Positions 17,727 through 28,627 are shown, counted from the stretch's first letter. The stretch: DNA of 64,000 nt from Luteolibacter sp. LG18 (GCF_036322585.1 NZ_AP024600.1:4588001-4652000); one strand, 5' to 3'. Notes: generated from the letters alone by a model not told the origin. Program-made: numbers and translations.

Positions 17727-18835
17727 GCACCGATCTCCGACTCGAAGTTTCCGTCGACGACCAACAACTCCGTGTCTTCCGGGACACCGAACTCGTCCGG
17801 ACCTATGTCATCTCGACCGCCACCAAGGGTGTGGGCTTCCAGCCCGGCAGTTATCGCACCCCGACCGGCAACTTCCGCATCGCCGACAAGATCGGCGCCG
17901 ATGCCCCCGCCGGCACCATCTTCAAGGCCCGCGAGCCCCAGGGCGTCTGGACGCCGGACAGCCCGCCGACCTGCGATGATCTCATCCTCACCCGCATCCT
18001 GCGCCTCTCCGGCCAGGATCCGGAAAACGCGAACACCTACGACCGCTACGTCTACATCCACGGCACCAACCGCGAGGACCTCCTCGGCCAGCCCAACAGC
18101 CACGGCTGCATCCGCATGAGCAATGCCGACGTGATTGAACTCTTCGACCTCGTGGCAAGCGGCACCCCGCTCGTCATCCACCCGCCGACCGCCAGCCGCG
18201 GCAAGTTGTTCTTCTTCGATTGCGACTCCACCCTCTCCACCATCGAGGGTATCGACGAACTCGCACGCGTCCGCGGCGAGAAGGTTTTCCAAGACGTGGT
18301 GGCCCTCACCGACGCCGCCATGAACGGCGAAATCCCGCTCGGGGAGGTCTTCCCGCGCCGCATGGAAATCATCCGCCCGGACCGCGCCGACTGCGAGGCG
18401 GTGGCCCGCCTTTATATCGAAACCGTAACTCCCGGGACACGCAAGTTGGTAGAAAACCTCAAGTCCGACGGCTGGACCCTGGTGATCCTCTCCGGTGGTT
18501 TTGCGCCATTGATCGAGCCTTTGGCCCGGGAATTGGGCATCGAACACGTTGAGGCCGTGCCGCTCCACCTCGATGCCGAAGGCCGCTACGCGGGATACGG
18601 CAGTGATTATCCAACGACACGGAACGGCGGCAAGAACGAGATTATCCGTGAATGGAAGGCCGCGCTCCTTCCTAACAAAATCGTCATGATGGGCGACGGT
18701 GTGTCCGATTTGGAGACCAAACCGGATGTGGATCTTTTCGTCGGATTCGGCGGCGTGGCCCGTAGACCATTGGTTATGAATGGCGCTGACGTTTGGGTGG
18801 AAAAAATGGCCGATTTTGGGACTGATAGAATCTGA
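17723..18835 (+). CDS. Fusion of YkuD L,D-transpeptidase-like domain with SerB-like HAD phosphatase
   Basis: A 370-residue two-domain protein. Residues 5-155 match an ErfK/YbiS/YkuD L,D-transpeptidase: YRTPTGNFRI, the His in YIHGTN (His113) and the nucleophile in SHGCIRMSN (Cys129). Residues 160-370 match phosphoserine phosphatase: DxDST nucleophile motif (Asp166/Asp168), LSGGF (Ser257) and GDGVSD (Asp325/Asp329). No signal peptide or membrane anchor is visible, although L,D-transpeptidases normally act in the periplasm. The coding frame is continuous across the junction PPTASRGKLFFFDCD. Either the transpeptidase domain has a cytoplasmic job or export uses an unusual route. The gene overlaps the upstream ketosynthase gene. 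Confidence 0.88.
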   Translation: MSTDLRLEVSVDDQQLRVFRDTELVRTYVISTATKGVGFQPGSYRTPTGNFRIADKIGADAPAGTIFKAREPQGVWTPDSPPTCDDLILTRILRLSGQDPENANTYDRYVYIHGTNREDLLGQPNSHGCIRMSNADVIELFDLVASGTPLVIHPPTASRGKLFFFDCDSTLSTIEGIDELARVRGEKVFQDVVALTDAAMNGEIPLGEVFPRRMEIIRPDRADCEAVARLYIETVTPGTRKLVENLKSDGWTLVILSGGFAPLIEPLARELGIEHVEAVPLHLDAEGRYAGYGSDYPTTRNGGKNEIIREWKAALLPNKIVMMGDGVSDLETKPDVDLFVGFGGVARRPLVMNGADVWVEKMADFGTDRI

Positions 18836-18939
18836 CGTAAGGGTTTCAATTTCGCTCGTAATTTCACTGATAACATTTTCAAGGAAAAAACGAGATTTGA
18901 CTTGTCATACAGCCCCGCGAGGTGTGTGCTCGAAGGGTC

Positions 18940-19278
18940 ATGAGCACCAACACCAACGTCAACGCTGCCAAAGGCAAGCGTTACACCGACAAGGAGAAGA
19001 GCGAGATCCTCGCGTTCGTCGACAAGGTCAACGCCGAGAAGGGCCGCGGCGGCCAGAGCGCTGCCGCCAAGAAGTATAAAATCTCCCAGCTGACGATCTC
19101 GAGCTGGATCAAGTCCGGCGGCGGTTCCGCCCCGGTTGCCAAGGGCAACGGCGCTACCAAGGGCGGCATCAGCTCGAAGCTCGCCAAGCTCGCCTCCCTC
19201 GCCGCTCAGATCGAGAAGGCCGAGAAGGAACTCGGCAAGCTCCAGTCGCAATTCGAGGCGCTCAAGAAGTCCCTCTAA
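18940..19278 (+). CDS. Small HTH / coiled-coil DNA-binding-like protein
   Basis: A 112-residue, very Lys/Ala-rich basic protein. Residues about 15-58 form a homeodomain-like helix-turn-helix (YTDKEKSEILAFVDK... AAAKKYKISQLTISSWIK) of the kind found in transposase N-termini. After a flexible Gly/Ser linker, residues about 78-112 form a coiled coil (LASLAAQIEKAEKELGKLQSQ). There is no catalytic transposase part. It has its own upstream region (a TTGACT hexamer at 18897) and its own terminator, so it is a single-gene unit. A dimeric chromatin-associated or regulatory protein is my inference; function is not established. Confidence 0.7.
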   Translation: MSTNTNVNAAKGKRYTDKEKSEILAFVDKVNAEKGRGGQSAAAKKYKISQLTISSWIKSGGGSAPVAKGNGATKGGISSKLAKLASLAAQIEKAEKELGKLQSQFEALKKSL

Positions 19279-19309
19279 CACGCGAAATCCCCCCTGATTT
19301 CAAGATTCG

Positions 19310-19346
19310 AAGCCGCCTTCCCTCCCGGGTTGGCGGCTTTGCTTTT
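19310..19346 (+). terminator. Terminator of the small HTH protein gene
   Basis: AAGCCGCC and GGCGGCTT form an 8-base-pair stem followed by TGCTTTTCC, 31 bases after the stop. Confidence 0.75.
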
Positions 19347-19670
19347 CCCTTATCCCGGACCTGCGGCGGCTTGGTTCTCCCGGGCTCACTGATATCCCTC
19401 GGGTCATCACTCCACCTTGTCCCTGGCATGGGCATCTTCCACATCCAGGGCAGGGCCCAGCGCTCATTTCGTGGCGCTACGGAAATTCTCCAAAAGCCCG
19501 CTCGATATCGCCGGGATCGTCCGGAAATGGAGATGTCCATTCGGTGTCTCGTGAGACACCGGAAGCGGCGTTAGATTCACGGCCATCCACGGCTCTTCTC
19601 TTTTGAGAACCGTTCGCAATCCCCCCGCTGGGACCCGGCCGGACGCTTCAACTCATCCACCGGGCCAGCC
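19347..19670. other. Gene-free stretch with an orphan palindrome
   Basis: Between the terminator and the convergent NUDIX gene no open frame has convincing coding character on either strand. The one distinctive element is a perfect palindrome at 19543-19560 (GGTGTCTC GT GAGACACC). Confidence 0.5.
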
Positions 19671-20171
19671 TCACCACGCAACCCCGGTTTCGACATGGCT
19701 CCACTTCATGGAATCCCCTTCGAACACAAACTTCCCCAAGAATGTCCTGTCTTCGAAAAGAAGAGGCAACCAGTGAATATCATCTTCCCACATCCGTTGA
19801 TACGGAACGTCTTGCAACGAAAACCAGCACGGAACCGCCTCGTCCGTTTCGGTGGGAATTCCACTGAAATCGTCCGCCCGATAGACATGACATAGGATAT
19901 CGGGGATGTCGCCCATCGAGAACCAGAGCTCGCCGAGTTTACGTGGAGCTATGGGCAAAATGCACAGCTCCTCCTCGGTCTCCCGCATCACCGATTCGAG
20001 CGGCGTCTCGCCCGGATCGATCTTTCCGCCCGGGCCGTTGATCTTCCCGGCCCCGAGGCCGCGCTTCTTCTCGATCAGGAGCACCTGTCCATCGCGGACG
20101 ATGAACATGATGGTGGCCGGGATCACCGGGGTCCAGGTGGTCCAATCGACGGGTGACGGCGGGCACAGCAT
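19671..20171 (-). CDS. NUDIX hydrolase (MutT/8-oxo-dGTPase-like)
   Basis: A 166-residue pyrophosphohydrolase. The NUDIX box is intact (GGKIDPGETPLESVMRETEEEL, about residues 46-67) and binds the catalytic Mg2+. The flanking features (IEKKRGLGAGKINGPGGK, the LWFSMGDIPDI strand and the terminal WPL-type segment) resemble MTH1/MutT-like 8-oxo-dGTP diphosphatases, but substrate calling from sequence is unreliable. I use ATG at 20171; longer in-frame starts would overlap the gcvP terminator. Convergent with the HTH protein gene and downstream of gcvP. Confidence 0.85.
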   Translation of the reverse strand: MLCPPSPVDWTTWTPVIPATIMFIVRDGQVLLIEKKRGLGAGKINGPGGKIDPGETPLESVMRETEEELCILPIAPRKLGELWFSMGDIPDILCHVYRADDFSGIPTETDEAVPCWFSLQDVPYQRMWEDDIHWLPLLFEDRTFLGKFVFEGDSMKWSHVETGVAW

Positions 20172-20267
20172 GCTCAAGACGGCCGAGGGAATCCGCTTTC
20201 CCCCGGCGAGGGAACAAAAAAGGACCGGAAATCCTACGCAATCGCGGATTGTCACGCCGTGAACCCA

Positions 20268-20297
20268 ACAAAAAAGCCCCCGTTTCCGGAGGCTTCG
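20268..20297 (-). terminator. Terminator of the glycine cleavage operon
   Basis: On the minus strand AAGCCTCC and GGGGGCTT pair around GGAAAC and run into TTTTTTG, about 55 bases after the gcvP stop. Confidence 0.75.
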
Positions 20298-20352
20298 TTG
20301 GGGAATGAGCTGCCGTCCCGGGCACGCGGCCCGGGACGGAGACTGGACGGCG

Positions 20353-23187
<2,835 letters not shown>

Positions 23188-23213
23188 GTGCAAAGTAAGG
23201 AAAAAATGAAAGG

Positions 23214-23245
23214 GCGAAGGCGCACTGTTGGAAGCGCGCCTTCGC
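23214..23245 (-). promoter_or_regulatory. Intercistronic hairpin between gcvH and gcvP
   Basis: Read on the minus strand, GCGAAGGCGC and GCGCCTTCGC form a 10-base-pair stem around 12 bases, followed a few bases later by CATTTTTTCC and then the gcvP start 26 bases from the stem. It looks like a leaky terminator or processing signal. The role is inferred from position only. Confidence 0.5.
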
Positions 23246-23346
23246 AAAGACTGGAGATTGGACAAACGGGAACGATGACGGACAAATGACGCCTTGGATC
23301 CTTACAGGAAACCCGCCGCGCGATCTTGTCCGGAATCGCCGTTCGT

Positions 23347-23724
23347 TCAGCTGATTTGAGCAACGTAGGCTTCCGGAGTCAGGAGGGACTCGACGTCGGC
23401 GGCATTCTTCACGCGGAGCTTGAAGATCCAGCCCGCGCCATACGGATCGGTGTTCACGAGGGCCGGGTTGGCCTCGACTTCCGGATTCACCTCGACCACC
23501 TCGCCGCCGATCGGGGCGTAGATGTCACTGGCGGCTTTCACGGATTCCACCACGGCGGTCGGATCACCGGCGTCGACGGCGCGGCCCACGGCCGGCAGTT
23601 CGACAAACACCACGTCGGTAAGCTCTTCCTGGGCGTGGTCGGAAATGCCCACGGTGGCGATGTCGCCCTCGAGGCGCACCCATTCGTGGGACGTATTGAA
23701 ACGGAGGTCAGCTGGAACGTTCAT
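23347..23724 (-). CDS. gcvH: Glycine cleavage system H protein
   Basis: A 125-residue lipoyl carrier that shuttles the aminomethyl intermediate between GcvP, GcvT and the lipoamide dehydrogenase. The lipoylated lysine lies in VESVKAASD (about Lys63), and the N-terminal FNTSHEWVRLEGD and C-terminal GAGWIFKLRVKN segments are canonical. An in-frame ATG two codons upstream (23730) is an alternative start. It lies 28 bases after gcvT and 159 bases before gcvP. Confidence 0.96.
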   Translation of the reverse strand: MNVPADLRFNTSHEWVRLEGDIATVGISDHAQEELTDVVFVELPAVGRAVDAGDPTAVVESVKAASDIYAPIGGEVVEVNPEVEANPALVNTDPYGAGWIFKLRVKNAADVESLLTPEAYVAQIS

Positions 23725-23752
23725 ATGCAAGACAGAAGGAACGGGGTGGATG

Positions 23753-24838
23753 TCAGGCTTTCGGGGCGGGCTTGTAAAACGGTTTCTTCACGACTTTCGC
23801 GGGGAATTGGCGTCCCCGCACGTCGATACGGACTTCGGTCCCGATCTTAGTCCATGCGGCGGGCAAATAGGCAAGCCCGATGCCGGTTCCGAGGCTCGGA
23901 GAATGCACTCCGCTGGAGAGCTCGCCCAGCGTCTCGCCCTCCGGCGACAGCACCGCGTAGTGCGCGCGCGGTGGCGCGCCCTTGTCGGTGTATTGCAGCG
24001 CCACCAGCTTCACCGCCGGGCCTTCCGCCTTCTGCTTCGCGAGGGTCTCGCGGCCGATGAAATCGCCCTTCTCCAGGTCCACGAAGAAGCCGAGGCCCGC
24101 CTCGATCGGCGTGCGATCCGGCGCAAGGTCGTTGCCATTGAGCGGATAGCACATCTCCAGGCGCAGGCTGTCGCGGCAGCCCAGGCCACAGGGCTTCGCG
24201 CCGGCGGCCACGAACTTCTTCAGCCACTCGCCGCCTTCCTCCGCCGGGGAGAAAAACTCGAAACCATCCTCACCGGTGTAGCCGGTGCGGCACACGATCG
24301 CGCCGGTCGAGGTCTTGGAAATGCCATTGCGCGGCGGCAGCGTCTCGCCCGGGCACACCGCGGCGAAAAGCGCGGCGGATTCCGGTCCCTGGATCGCCAT
24401 TCCGGCCCACAGCTCGCTTTCGTTGCGCAGCTCGATGGACTCCGGCTGGTGCTTGGCGAACCAAGCGAAGTCCTCGTCGATCATCGAGGCGTTCACCACC
24501 AGGAAGAAATCGCTTTCGCCCGTGCGGTAGATGATCAGGTCGTCGATCACGCCGCCGTGCCCGTTGAGCAGGAAGGTGTATTGGCCTTCGCCCTCGCCGA
24601 GTTTCGCCACGTTGTTGGCGAGCATCTTGTTCAGCCACTCCAGCGCACCCTCGCCCGAGACCAGAAACTGGCCCATGTGGGAGATGTCGAACACCCCGGC
24701 CTTCGTGCGGACGGCGGAATGCTCATCAAGGATGGCGGTGTACTGCACCGGCATGTTCCAGCCGGCAAAGGGAACAAGCTTCGCACCCAGCTCCACGTGG
24801 GCGGCTTCCAACGGACTACGTTTCAACAAATCGGACAC
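23753..24838 (-). CDS. gcvT: Aminomethyltransferase (glycine cleavage T protein)
   Basis: A 361-residue tetrahydrofolate-dependent enzyme that releases ammonia and forms 5,10-methylene-THF from the aminomethyl group on GcvH. Visible family segments are VPFAGWNMPVQY, GVFDISHMGQF, LADQ-like DLIIYR and CRTGYTGEDGFE. I start at GTG 24838, which gives a family-typical N-terminus (VSDLLKRSPLEAAH); the longer open frame adds 38 unlikely residues. A TTGACA hexamer sits at 24868-24873 in the upstream gap, but no good -10 follows. No glycine riboswitch was recognised upstream. Confidence 0.95.
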   Translation of the reverse strand: MSDLLKRSPLEAAHVELGAKLVPFAGWNMPVQYTAILDEHSAVRTKAGVFDISHMGQFLVSGEGALEWLNKMLANNVAKLGEGEGQYTFLLNGHGGVIDDLIIYRTGESDFFLVVNASMIDEDFAWFAKHQPESIELRNESELWAGMAIQGPESAALFAAVCPGETLPPRNGISKTSTGAIVCRTGYTGEDGFEFFSPAEEGGEWLKKFVAAGAKPCGLGCRDSLRLEMCYPLNGNDLAPDRTPIEAGLGFFVDLEKGDFIGRETLAKQKAEGPAVKLVALQYTDKGAPPRAHYAVLSPEGETLGELSSGVHSPSLGTGIGLAYLPAAWTKIGTEVRIDVRGRQFPAKVVKKPFYKPAPKA

Positions 24839-24935
24839 GCGCGAAGCGTGGTGCCCCACCCCGCTCTTGTCAACCGGTCGGCACGCCAAATCCCTTTCCC
24901 ACGCGGGTTTCCCGCCCCTCCTGGCCGGGACGCGA

Positions 24936-24970
24936 AAACGGCGGCAGGTCACCCTGCCGCCGTTTGGAAA
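24936..24970 (-). terminator. Terminator of the rpmH-rnpA-yidD-yidC operon
   Basis: AAACGGCGGCAGG and CCTGCCGCCGTTT form a perfect 13-base-pair stem with a TCAC-type tetraloop immediately after the yidC stop. It separates yidC from the gcv operon and ends in TTT followed by C/G. Confidence 0.75.
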
Positions 24971-24980
24971 TCCACCGGGA

Positions 24981-26795
24981 TCAACCTCCGGTGCGCGGAG
25001 AGCGCTTCTTTTTCGGAGTCACGTCGCGGGTGTTCGGATCGATGCCCTGCTGGCGCAGGCGCTGCATCTTCTCCATCTCCTGCTGTTTCTCGACCATGCG
25101 CTCCATGAAGGTCTTCTTGCCCGGAACTGCCTTCTTCTCCTTCAGCTCCGGCTCCGGCAGCTTGTTGGTGATCCAAGTCTGGAGGATCGAGAACAGGTTC
25201 GTCGTCGTCCAGTAAAGGGCTAGCGCCGAGGCGAAGTTGTAGCAGAAGAAGAAGAACAGGAACGGCATCATCATCATCATCCGCTGCTGGGTCTTGTCCC
25301 CCGTCTTCGGGGTCATCGCCATCTGGATGAAGCTGGTGATCGCCATCACGATCGGCAGCGGGTTGATCGGGACACCGCCGATCTCCCACCGGGTGTCCGG
25401 CTGGGAAAGGTCATGCACCCAGAGGAAGCCCTGGCCGCGCAGCTCCACCGCGTATTGCAGCACGCGGAAGAAGCCGTAGAAGATCGGGATCTGGATCAGC
25501 ATCGGCAGGCAGCCGCCCAAGGGATTCACGCCATACGTGCGGTACAGCTTCATCATCTCCTGGTTCATGCGGTTCGGATCGTCCGCATACTTCTCCTTCA
25601 TCTTCGCCATCTCCGGCTGGAGCTTGCTCATGCGCTTCATCGACCGCGTGGACTTCGCGTAGAGCGGCCAGATCGCGGTGCGCACGGAAAGGGTCAGCGC
25701 GATGATCGCCAGGCCCCAGGACCACTGGGTGCCGGTGCCGCGGAAGGCGTAGTGGAACCAGTTGAGCAGGCGGTTCAGTGGGTTCGCCACCCAGCCGAAG
25801 ACGCTGTAGGGCATGATGTCGCTCCAATCCCCGCCCATCTGGCGGAGCATCGCGTTGTGGCGAGGACCGGCGAAGATCGTGTAGTTGAACGCCTTGGTTT
25901 CATTCGCGGCGAGCGTGGCCTGCGGCAGACCGAGGCCACCGTGGATCGACTTGAGCTTGTGGTCGCCCAGCGTCAGATCGCCGCTGCGCACCCAGAGTTT
26001 CGAAATCTGCTGCTCGGACGGGCGGATCAGGGTCGTGAAGAACTGGTCGGCCACGCCCGCATATTCCATCTTGTCCGACTGCTCGGTGATGAGCGACTTC
26101 GCGGACTTGAACCATCCGCCGCTGAACTTGCCCGTATCGCCGGTGTGGATGTCACCGTCCGTGTGCCAGTAGTAGGACGGCGGGAACGCCTCCTTGGCAT
26201 GGATGGGAGCGGCTTCACCGAGGAAGAGGCTGTAATTCTTGAGCGGCACCGGTTGACCGGAGCCATTCTGGACCTGGAGGTTCAGATCGATCAGATAGGG
26301 CGAGCCCGGCTTGCCGTTCGACACGATCGAGAAGACCTTCTTCACCGTCACGCCGCCGGGATAAGCACCGCTGAAGACCACCTTTTTGCCTTCCACCGAT
26401 TCGCTCTCGACGAAGGTGTAGGATACATTGGAAAGCACGTCCTCATCGCCCGCGAGCGCCGCGATCGGAGCGGCACCGGTCTGGTTGAGACGGATTCGGT
26501 CCTCCTTGCTACCCACCTTGAACTGATCCTTCAGGTCGACGAACTTGATGCCGCCACCGGTGGTGCTGAAGGTGAACACGGCCTTGTCCGTCTCGATGGT
26601 CACCGTCTTTTCGGCGGCGTCGATCACCGCCGGACGCTCCACGGTCATGTCCTGGGCGGCTTTTGGGGCCTCCTGGACGGCGGGCGGCGGGTTCTGCTCC
26701 GCGATTTTTTGCTGGTTCTGCCGGCTGAAATACAGGTTTACGGCCAACAGTGAGCCGCAAAGCGCGACGATGATCCAAGTCTTGCGATCGTACAT
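24981..26795 (-). CDS. yidC: Membrane protein insertase YidC
   Basis: A 604-residue insertase of the Gram-negative type. It has an N-terminal membrane anchor (TWIIVALCGSLLAVNLYF), a large periplasmic beta-supersandwich domain (about 60-350) and then the conserved helices. These include the hydrophilic-groove helix with Arg (LALTLSVRTAIWPLYAKS), the cytoplasmic hairpin (MKRMSKLQPEMAKMKEKY) and GGCLPMLIQIPIFYGFF. The C-terminal tail is long and Lys-rich (KKKRSPRTGG), fitting ribosome binding. It integrates and folds inner-membrane proteins with or without SecYEG. It is last in the rpmH-rnpA-yidD-yidC operon, 27 bases after yidD. Confidence 0.97.
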   Translation of the reverse strand: MYDRKTWIIVALCGSLLAVNLYFSRQNQQKIAEQNPPPAVQEAPKAAQDMTVERPAVIDAAEKTVTIETDKAVFTFSTTGGGIKFVDLKDQFKVGSKEDRIRLNQTGAAPIAALAGDEDVLSNVSYTFVESESVEGKKVVFSGAYPGGVTVKKVFSIVSNGKPGSPYLIDLNLQVQNGSGQPVPLKNYSLFLGEAAPIHAKEAFPPSYYWHTDGDIHTGDTGKFSGGWFKSAKSLITEQSDKMEYAGVADQFFTTLIRPSEQQISKLWVRSGDLTLGDHKLKSIHGGLGLPQATLAANETKAFNYTIFAGPRHNAMLRQMGGDWSDIMPYSVFGWVANPLNRLLNWFHYAFRGTGTQWSWGLAIIALTLSVRTAIWPLYAKSTRSMKRMSKLQPEMAKMKEKYADDPNRMNQEMMKLYRTYGVNPLGGCLPMLIQIPIFYGFFRVLQYAVELRGQGFLWVHDLSQPDTRWEIGGVPINPLPIVMAITSFIQMAMTPKTGDKTQQRMMMMMPFLFFFFCYNFASALALYWTTTNLFSILQTWITNKLPEPELKEKKAVPGKKTFMERMVEKQQEMEKMQRLRQQGIDPNTRDVTPKKKRSPRTGG

Positions 26796-26822
26796 GGGGA
26801 AAAGGGTGTGGGGGCGTGTGCC

Positions 26823-27101
26823 TCAGGGCGCCGGATCGGGGTGGTTGGGAGTCCGTGGCGGCGGGACGGGGTCATAACCGCAGCCACCCCATGGATGACA
26901 GCGGAAAATCCTGCGGATTCCGAGCCAGCTGCCGCGCCACGGTCCGTGGGCCTCGACGGCTTGCAAGAAGTAATTCGAGCAGGTCGGCGTGTAGCGGCAT
27001 CCGGACATCGGGCCGGCCAGCGCCTTGAGCACCGGATTGAGGAATTTCTGATAGAAGCGGACCCCTTTCCGCAGCACCCAACTGGCAGTGCGGCTGATCA
27101 C
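26823..27101 (-). CDS. yidD: Membrane protein insertion efficiency factor YidD
   Basis: A 92-residue inner-membrane-associated protein with the family signature [13 protein letters not shown]... [20 protein letters not shown]... [13 protein letters not shown], including three of the conserved cysteines. The start at GTG 27101 overlaps the rnpA stop by four bases (GTGA) and gives a family-length product; the longer frame would extend into rnpA. It assists YidC-dependent insertion and sits in the classic position between rnpA and yidC. Confidence 0.93.
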   Translation of the reverse strand: MISRTASWVLRKGVRFYQKFLNPVLKALAGPMSGCRYTPTCSNYFLQAVEAHGPWRGSWLGIRRIFRCHPWGGCGYDPVPPPRTPNHPDPAP

Positions 27102-27463
27102 GAATGCGGAGGTTTGGGCCCGAAAAGACCAAGCCGCTTTGCCTGGCGGACCCAATCCGCCTCCAGCTCGGCGTAGGTCGCACCCGCCGCACCGGGGCGG
27201 GCGATGGTGACGAGGTATCTCTTACCCTCGACGAAGGATGGCGCATACAGCCGCACCATGGCCCGGAAACGACGGCGCAACAGGTTGCGGTCGTGGGCCT
27301 TGCCGGACTTGCGCGTCGTGATGAAGCCCGTCCGGATCCCCTCTAGCGAGGAATCCTCCAAGGTGCTTAAAACGACAAACCGGCCGGCTTTCGCCTGACC
27401 GGTGGTCCGGACCCGCGCGAACTCGTCGCGGCGGGTCATGCTGTGCTTGCGCGGTAGTCGCAT
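27098..27463 (-). CDS. rnpA: Ribonuclease P protein component
   Basis: A 121-residue basic protein that binds the RNase P RNA and helps process tRNA 5' ends. It shows the expected pattern: N-terminal [20 protein letters not shown], the central strand [26 protein letters not shown] (RNR motif) and the C-terminal [10 protein letters not shown] helix region. Located 47 bases after rpmH and overlapping yidD, as in most bacteria. Confidence 0.95.
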   Translation of the reverse strand: MRLPRKHSMTRRDEFARVRTTGQAKAGRFVVLSTLEDSSLEGIRTGFITTRKSGKAHDRNLLRRRFRAMVRLYAPSFVEGKRYLVTIARPGAAGATYAELEADWVRQAKRLGLFGPKPPHS

Positions 27464-27510
27464 GGCGGGTTCACGGGAAATTCCCGATCCCGGCCCGCGG
27501 CGCGGGGCAC

Positions 27511-27696
27511 TCAGGAACCGTGCTGCACCGTGTGGCGCTTGTACGGAATCTCGACACCCTTCGGAAGAAGGCGCTTGCGGCCCTTCTGGCGGCGGCGGCG
27601 GAGAATGTCACGACCGGCCTTGGTGGCCATACGGGCACGGAAACCGAATTGGCGGCGGCGGGTACGCTTGGAGGGCTGATAGGTGCGGAAGCTCAT
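27511..27696 (-). CDS. rpmH: Large ribosomal subunit protein bL34 with a C-terminal extension
   Basis: A 61-residue, Arg/Lys-rich ribosomal protein. The core ([39 protein letters not shown]) is canonical. The protein continues about 17 residues ([18 protein letters not shown]) beyond the usual 44-46. Start chosen at ATG 27696. First gene of the operon; a TTGACA/TAGAGT promoter lies upstream. Confidence 0.94.
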   Translation of the reverse strand: MSFRTYQPSKRTRRRQFGFRARMATKAGRDILRRRRQKGRKRLLPKGVEIPYKRHTVQHGS

Positions 27697-27745
27697 GGCG
27701 GGTCGCGTTAAAAGGAAATCCTTCCTGCAGGCAGGGCGGGCGCGC

Positions 27746-27773
27746 ACTCTATGCCCCGCGGAACGGATGTCAA
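27746..27773 (-). promoter_or_regulatory. Sigma-70-type promoter of the rpmH operon
   Basis: On the minus strand, TTGACA (27773-27768) and TAGAGT (27751-27746) are separated by 16 bases, 50 bases upstream of the rpmH start. The -35 is a perfect consensus, as expected for a ribosomal protein operon. Confidence 0.7.
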
Positions 27774-27865
27774 TCCACCAATTATCACGGAAATGTGAAT
27801 TTTTTCGCCGGAGCGCCGGAAATTTGCGCGTGTCCCGGGGGGCGGACTGTGCCACCGTCCGCCGC

Positions 27866-28363
27866 ATGGACCCCGTGATGCAGGAACCCGCCGCCCGCTC
27901 GTCGAACGCCGATCAGCCGCGTGTCGAACCTGCCACCATCGACGACCTGCCTGCCCTGACCGAGCTGGTCATGGAGCTCTTCGCCCATTCGGGTGATTTC
28001 TCCCCGGACCGCACCACCCAGGAGCGCGGTCTTCAATTGATTTTGGAGCAGCCGAACCGCGGCCGCATCTTCGTGCTGCGCACCGATCACCGCATCATCG
28101 GCATGGTGAACCTCCTCTTCACGATCTCCACCGCCCGCGGCGGTTTCGTGATCCTGATGGAGGACGTCATCGTCCATCCCGACCACCGCGGCCTCGGCTA
28201 CGGCGCGTTGCTGGTGGAATACGTCATCGAGTTCGCCCGCCAGAAGGACTTCAAGCGGATCACGCTGCTGACCGACCGTATCAGCGCGGAGTCCCAGCAC
28301 TTCTTCCAGAAGCACGGCTTCGAGTATTCGAACATGATCCCGATGCGCCGGATCATCGACTGA
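27866..28363 (+). CDS. GNAT-family N-acetyltransferase
   Basis: A 165-residue acetyltransferase. The acetyl-CoA binding motif A is visible ([27 protein letters not shown], the R/Q-x-x-G-x-G/A pattern), preceded by the strand with substrate contacts and followed by the C-terminal [13 protein letters not shown]. The start at ATG 27866 was chosen; ATG 27878 (MQEPAARS) is also possible. The substrate is unknown. It is transcribed divergently from rpmH and followed after 9 bases by a small membrane protein, probably in one transcript. Confidence 0.85.
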   Translation: MDPVMQEPAARSSNADQPRVEPATIDDLPALTELVMELFAHSGDFSPDRTTQERGLQLILEQPNRGRIFVLRTDHRIIGMVNLLFTISTARGGFVILMEDVIVHPDHRGLGYGALLVEYVIEFARQKDFKRITLLTDRISAESQHFFQKHGFEYSNMIPMRRIID

Positions 28364-28372
28364 CGGCCTCCC

Positions 28373-28627
28373 ATGGCTTGGGACCACACCACCGCCTCGG
28401 ATGGATTCGCCATCGCCATGCTGGCGGTGATCGCTGCCAGCTTCGGCGTGCTGTTGCTCCTTTTTCTCGCCATGCGCCGGCAGGCACGCCGCCGCGACCG
28501 CCAGGTGGACGATCTGCTCCAGGAGCTGGAACAATCCGAGAAGGAAGCCGAGGCCGCGAAGCGGGAAACCCCTCCCTCTCCTCCACCGTGGGAGAAACCA
28601 CCGGATTGGTGGAAGGACCGCAAATAG
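28373..28627 (+). CDS. Small single-pass membrane protein
   Basis: An 84-residue protein with one hydrophobic helix (FAIAMLAVIAASFGVLLLLFLAM, about 12-34), a basic stop-transfer (RRQARRRDRQ), an acidic coiled-coil segment (DDLLQELEQSEKEAEAAKRE) and a Pro/Trp-rich end (PPSPPPWEKPPDWW). Orientation is likely N-out, C-in. Family unknown. Its start is 9 bases after the acetyltransferase stop, suggesting co-expression. Confidence 0.6.
   Translation: MAWDHTTASDGFAIAMLAVIAASFGVLLLLFLAMRRQARRRDRQVDDLLQELEQSEKEAEAAKRETPPSPPPWEKPPDWWKDRK

Noticed and set aside
18940..19278. Transposase gene
   Set aside because: Only the HTH is present. There is no DDE catalytic part and no terminal inverted repeats were seen.
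19262..19540. A minus-strand open frame of 92 codons opposite the HTH gene terminator
   Set aside because: It crosses the terminator and has Arg/Pro-rich, non-conserved-looking content.
24839..24935. Glycine riboswitch before gcvT
   Set aside because: No two-aptamer pattern is recognisable in this 97-base gap, which is too short for a tandem glycine aptamer.
27500..27870. Chromosome origin next to rpmH
   Set aside because: No dnaA, dnaN or gyrB gene and no cluster of DnaA boxes was seen between rpmH and the divergent acetyltransferase.
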